DNA of 64,000 bases from Carnobacterium_A sp049673005 (GTDB lineage: Bacteria > Bacillota > Bacilli > Lactobacillales > Carnobacteriaceae). Below are positions 61,682 to 64,000 of the stretch, piece after piece. The DNA lies in NCBI RefSeq assembly GCF_049673005.1, contig NZ_JBATXB010000033.1, forward strand, positions 1-64,000, read 5' to 3'. Below the pieces are notes generated by a model. That model saw nothing but the letters and a program-made list of their open reading frames with translations, was not told where the DNA came from and did no database searches. The position numbers and the translations under genes are program-made. Each line of letters begins with the position of its first letter. Positions within the stretch are counted from its first letter, which is position 1.

Positions 61682-62725
61682 CTAATCCTTCATTTTTGGG
61701 TCAAATGCATCTCGTAAACCATCAGCTAACAAATTAAATGAAATCATTAATATACAAATAACTGCTGCTGGGTACCACATTAAGTGTGGTAAAAAACGGA
61801 AAGTTTTATATCCATCGTTAATTAACGTTCCAAGTGATGCTGTAGGAGCAGGAATACCAATACCAATGAAACTCAAGAAAGCTTCAAAGAAAATGGCAGC
61901 CGGAATCGAAAACATCGTTTGAATAATGATAATTCCCGATAAATTTGGAATTAAATGTTTAAAAGAAATTTTTATAGGTGATTCACCTAAAGTTTTAGCC
62001 GCTAAAATGTATTCTTGATTTTTTAATTTTAATGTTTGTGCCCTGATAACACGAGCCATTGAAATCCATCCTGTGATAGCTAATGCTATAATAATAGATT
62101 TAATACCTGGATCTAAAACAAGAAGCATTAAAATAACAACTACTAAGTTCGGTACACCAGATAATATTTCTAATACACGCTGCATTCCGTTATCCACTTT
62201 ACCTCCAGACCAACCAGAGACTAGACCATAGATAACCCCAATCGTTAAATCGAAAAATGCTGCTACAAAAGCAATTAATAAAGATACACGAGTACCATGT
62301 AAAATACGAGAAAGTAAATCTCGACCTAAACCATCTGTTCCCAAATAATAGTTTACATCATCAGGAACGCCTTGTTGCTCATACTTATCAACACGAGTAT
62401 TTCCAACAGTTTGTGTCCCATTTAAGCCATTAATGTTAATACCGGGGATTTTAGGTGGTAAATTTGCATGTGAGACTGTTTGAAAATCAGGATCATGGGG
62501 TGAAACAATTGGCGCGAATAGACTCAATAAAATAAAGATAATTAATATAAACAAGCTAATTACAGCAGCTTTATTCTTTTTCAGCCTTCTCCATGAATCC
62601 TCTAAGAAGCTCAGTGAAGGTGCTGTTATCTTCTCATTATCGACTTTGTCTGAGGCTCCTGCGGGGTTGAACATTTCAGGAGACAGTTTTGTTGTTTCGT
62701 CAACAGTTTGTTTTGAGTTGTCCAT
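61682..62725 (-). CDS. oppC: Oligopeptide ABC transporter permease OppC
   Basis: A 347-residue permease with a polar cytoplasmic N-terminus (about residues 1-55), an OppC-N segment, six membrane spans, and the EAA loop A-A-K-T-L-G-E-S-P (near residue 242). The ATG directly follows the oppB stop and has an AAGGAGGAGA site inside the oppB end. It forms the translocation pore with OppB. Confidence 0.95.
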   Translation of the reverse strand: MDNSKQTVDETTKLSPEMFNPAGASDKVDNEKITAPSLSFLEDSWRRLKKNKAAVISLFILIIFILLSLFAPIVSPHDPDFQTVSHANLPPKIPGININGLNGTQTVGNTRVDKYEQQGVPDDVNYYLGTDGLGRDLLSRILHGTRVSLLIAFVAAFFDLTIGVIYGLVSGWSGGKVDNGMQRVLEILSGVPNLVVVILMLLVLDPGIKSIIIALAITGWISMARVIRAQTLKLKNQEYILAAKTLGESPIKISFKHLIPNLSGIIIIQTMFSIPAAIFFEAFLSFIGIGIPAPTASLGTLINDGYKTFRFLPHLMWYPAAVICILMISFNLLADGLRDAFDPKMKD

Positions 62726-63673
62726 TTATTCGTCTCCTCCTTCATTTGTAACACGAATTCGAGGATCGATGACCCCGTATAAAACATCAACTACTAAAAT
62801 AATACCAACTAGCATTGCTGAGTATAAAATTGTTACACCCATGATTGTTGGATAGTCGTTAGTCAAAATTGATTTTACAAATTGTTCCCCAATTCCCGGA
62901 ATTGCAAAAATATTTTCTACAACTAATGAACCAGTCATCAAAGCAACGGCTATAGGACCCAGAATTGTGACCAACGGAATTAGTGCATTTCGCACTCCAT
63001 GTTTAAAGGCTACTGTCCAACGACTCAATCCTTTAGCACGAGCTAACTCAACATAATCACTGCTTAGTACTTCTACCATCTCAGTACGGATAAAACGTGC
63101 TGAATCTGCAAGTGGTGCAATTGCTAAAGCAAGTGTTGGTAAAACTGACGAGCTAAATCCGTCATTCCACAAAGCAATTGGGAACCACTTTAAATAGACT
63201 CCAAAAACTAACTGTAGCAATACAGCTATAACAAAGTTAGGTATAGAACGACCAAGAATCGCCGTGAAGGTAGCTGTCGTGTCTATCCAGGTATTTTGGT
63301 TCATAGCTGCTATAACTCCTAATACGATCCCTAAGGTCGTTCCTAAAATAACCGCTTGTATTCCTAGTTGTAAAGAAGGACCTACCCTGGTTGATAATAG
63401 TTCGGTTACTGGCGTATTGTTAAACTGGAAAGATGTTCCTAAATCTCCTTTTAACAATCCTGACATGTAGATTAAATATTGAACCGGAAGTGGTTCATTC
63501 AATCCATACTTTTCATTCATAATAAAAATTTGTTCTTCTGATAACTTATCCTGGTTACTATATGGTGTTCCAGGTAAAAGATTCATTAAGAAAAACGTGA
63601 TCGATGCAATTAAGAATAATGTCAAAAACATATACAATATACGTTTCCCAAGATATTTAGAATAATTTTTCAT
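62726..63673 (-). CDS. oppB: Oligopeptide ABC transporter permease OppB
   Basis: A 315-residue permease starting at the ATG at 63673, 9 nt from GGAGGTG; the TTG-led longer frame contains that SD and is rejected. It has six membrane segments, the EAA motif A-R-A-K-G-L-S (near 206) and the conserved G-T-P-Y start of the periplasmic-side loop. It is the first gene of oppB-oppC-oppD-oppF. No binding-protein gene oppA is present on either side in this window. Confidence 0.95.
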   Translation of the reverse strand: MKNYSKYLGKRILYMFLTLFLIASITFFLMNLLPGTPYSNQDKLSEEQIFIMNEKYGLNEPLPVQYLIYMSGLLKGDLGTSFQFNNTPVTELLSTRVGPSLQLGIQAVILGTTLGIVLGVIAAMNQNTWIDTTATFTAILGRSIPNFVIAVLLQLVFGVYLKWFPIALWNDGFSSSVLPTLALAIAPLADSARFIRTEMVEVLSSDYVELARAKGLSRWTVAFKHGVRNALIPLVTILGPIAVALMTGSLVVENIFAIPGIGEQFVKSILTNDYPTIMGVTILYSAMLVGIILVVDVLYGVIDPRIRVTNEGGDE

Positions 63674-63733
63674 CGATTTAAGCACCTCCAGCAATTCATT
63701 TTATTTTTTATTCAAAAAGAGAATATACTATAT

Positions 63734-63762
63734 AGAATAGCGTGTTATAGGGATAAATGCAA
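63734..63762 (-). promoter_or_regulatory. Putative promoter of oppBCDF
   Basis: On the minus strand TTGCAT (63757-63762), a 17-nt spacer and TATTCT (63734-63739) lie about 60 nt upstream of the oppB ATG. Confidence 0.55.
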
Positions 63763-63930
63763 AAGTTTTTTTAATAACTTTGCTTTTAAAAAACATAACA
63801 TTAGAAAACAATGGCGATTCTGCTGGTTTTCTAGTCGTTTTATCATCATTTTTTTACTTAAATTTTATTATTGTATTTCAATTCATTATACTGTAATTTA
63901 AACTTATCACTCGTTATTAGGAGGTCCAAA

Positions 63931-64000
63931 ATGAAATTAAAAATTTCTGTATTAAATTTAACTAGTATTATTGTCATTTTATGTTTAATTTTAGAATTAA
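63931..64000 (+). CDS. Start of an unidentified protein, cut off by the window end
   Basis: ATG at 63931 lies 5 nt after a perfect AGGAGGT SD site and opens a frame to the end of the window (23 codons). The peptide M-K-L-K-I-S-V-L-N-L-T-S-I-I-V-I-L-C-L-I is basic then strongly hydrophobic: a signal peptide or first membrane segment. There is no lipobox in view. It diverges from oppB; too short to assign, and not evidently an oppA lipoprotein. Confidence 0.65.
   Translation, partial: MKLKISVLNLTSIIVILCLILEL

Noticed and set aside
1..64000. Phage, insertion sequence, CRISPR, toxin-antitoxin or restriction genes
   Set aside because: No integrase, transposase, long direct repeats, spaced repeats or relevant gene pairs were found; all long frames match core functions.

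Overview
This is a 64 kb chromosomal stretch of an AT-rich, low-GC Gram-positive bacterium of the order Lactobacillales. Signs of this are DivIVA, SepF, DivIB, FtsL, ClpE, Spx, MecA, CoiA, RelQ, DUF1827 and DUF3397 genes, strong purine-rich Shine-Dalgarno (SD) sites, a CtsR-type operator and a T-box leader. MurE carries the DNPR signature of enzymes that add meso-diaminopimelate instead of lysine. Most lactic acid bacteria use lysine, so this points to Carnobacterium or a close relative (genus is an inference). No prophage, transposon, CRISPR array, tRNA or rRNA gene was seen; this is conserved core genome, mostly on the minus strand.

Layout. 1-770: end of a GlsB-like membrane protein and an unknown 146-residue protein. 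793-19710 (minus): the division and cell wall (dcw) cluster, transcribed mraZ-rsmH-ftsL-pbp-murE-mraY-murD-murG-divIB-ftsA-ftsZ-yggS-sepF-yggT-ylmH-divIVA, then ileS behind its own promoter and T-box. 19847-24350: DUF3397, rpmF, yceD, tmcAL, recQ. 24468-28857: the conserved yqeG-yqeH-yhbY-nadD-yqeK-rsfS-methyltransferase operon (ribosome assembly and NAD synthesis). 28958-34778: aspartokinase, cutC, a YkuJ protein, a beta-hydroxyacid dehydrogenase and two glycolipid glycosyltransferases. 34915-36908: ptsH-ptsI. 37099-42523: clpE with tandem CtsR sites, DUF1827, prfC and an anchored thermonuclease. 42761-49258: NADH oxidase, AI-2E family permease, M42 peptidase, GNAT, mtnN, DUF3006 and a surface-facing metallo-beta-lactamase protein. 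49350-59288: mgtE-rluD-like-nadK-relQ, CYTH, spxH, pepF, coiA, mecA, spx, equivalent to the B. subtilis yjb region. 59632-63673: oppBCDF without oppA. 63931-64000: start of an unknown gene.

Together the genes cover septum formation and peptidoglycan synthesis, with aspartokinase supplying the diaminopimelate route; ribosome maturation; sugar uptake through the PTS; and a Clp-adaptor, alarmone and Spx stress group. The most unusual signals are regulatory: triple GTGG MraZ boxes at mraZ, two CtsR operators on the clpE promoter, a 9-bp inverted repeat enclosing a perfect consensus promoter before yceD-rpmF, and a Rex-like site before nox. I found no clearly new multi-gene system.
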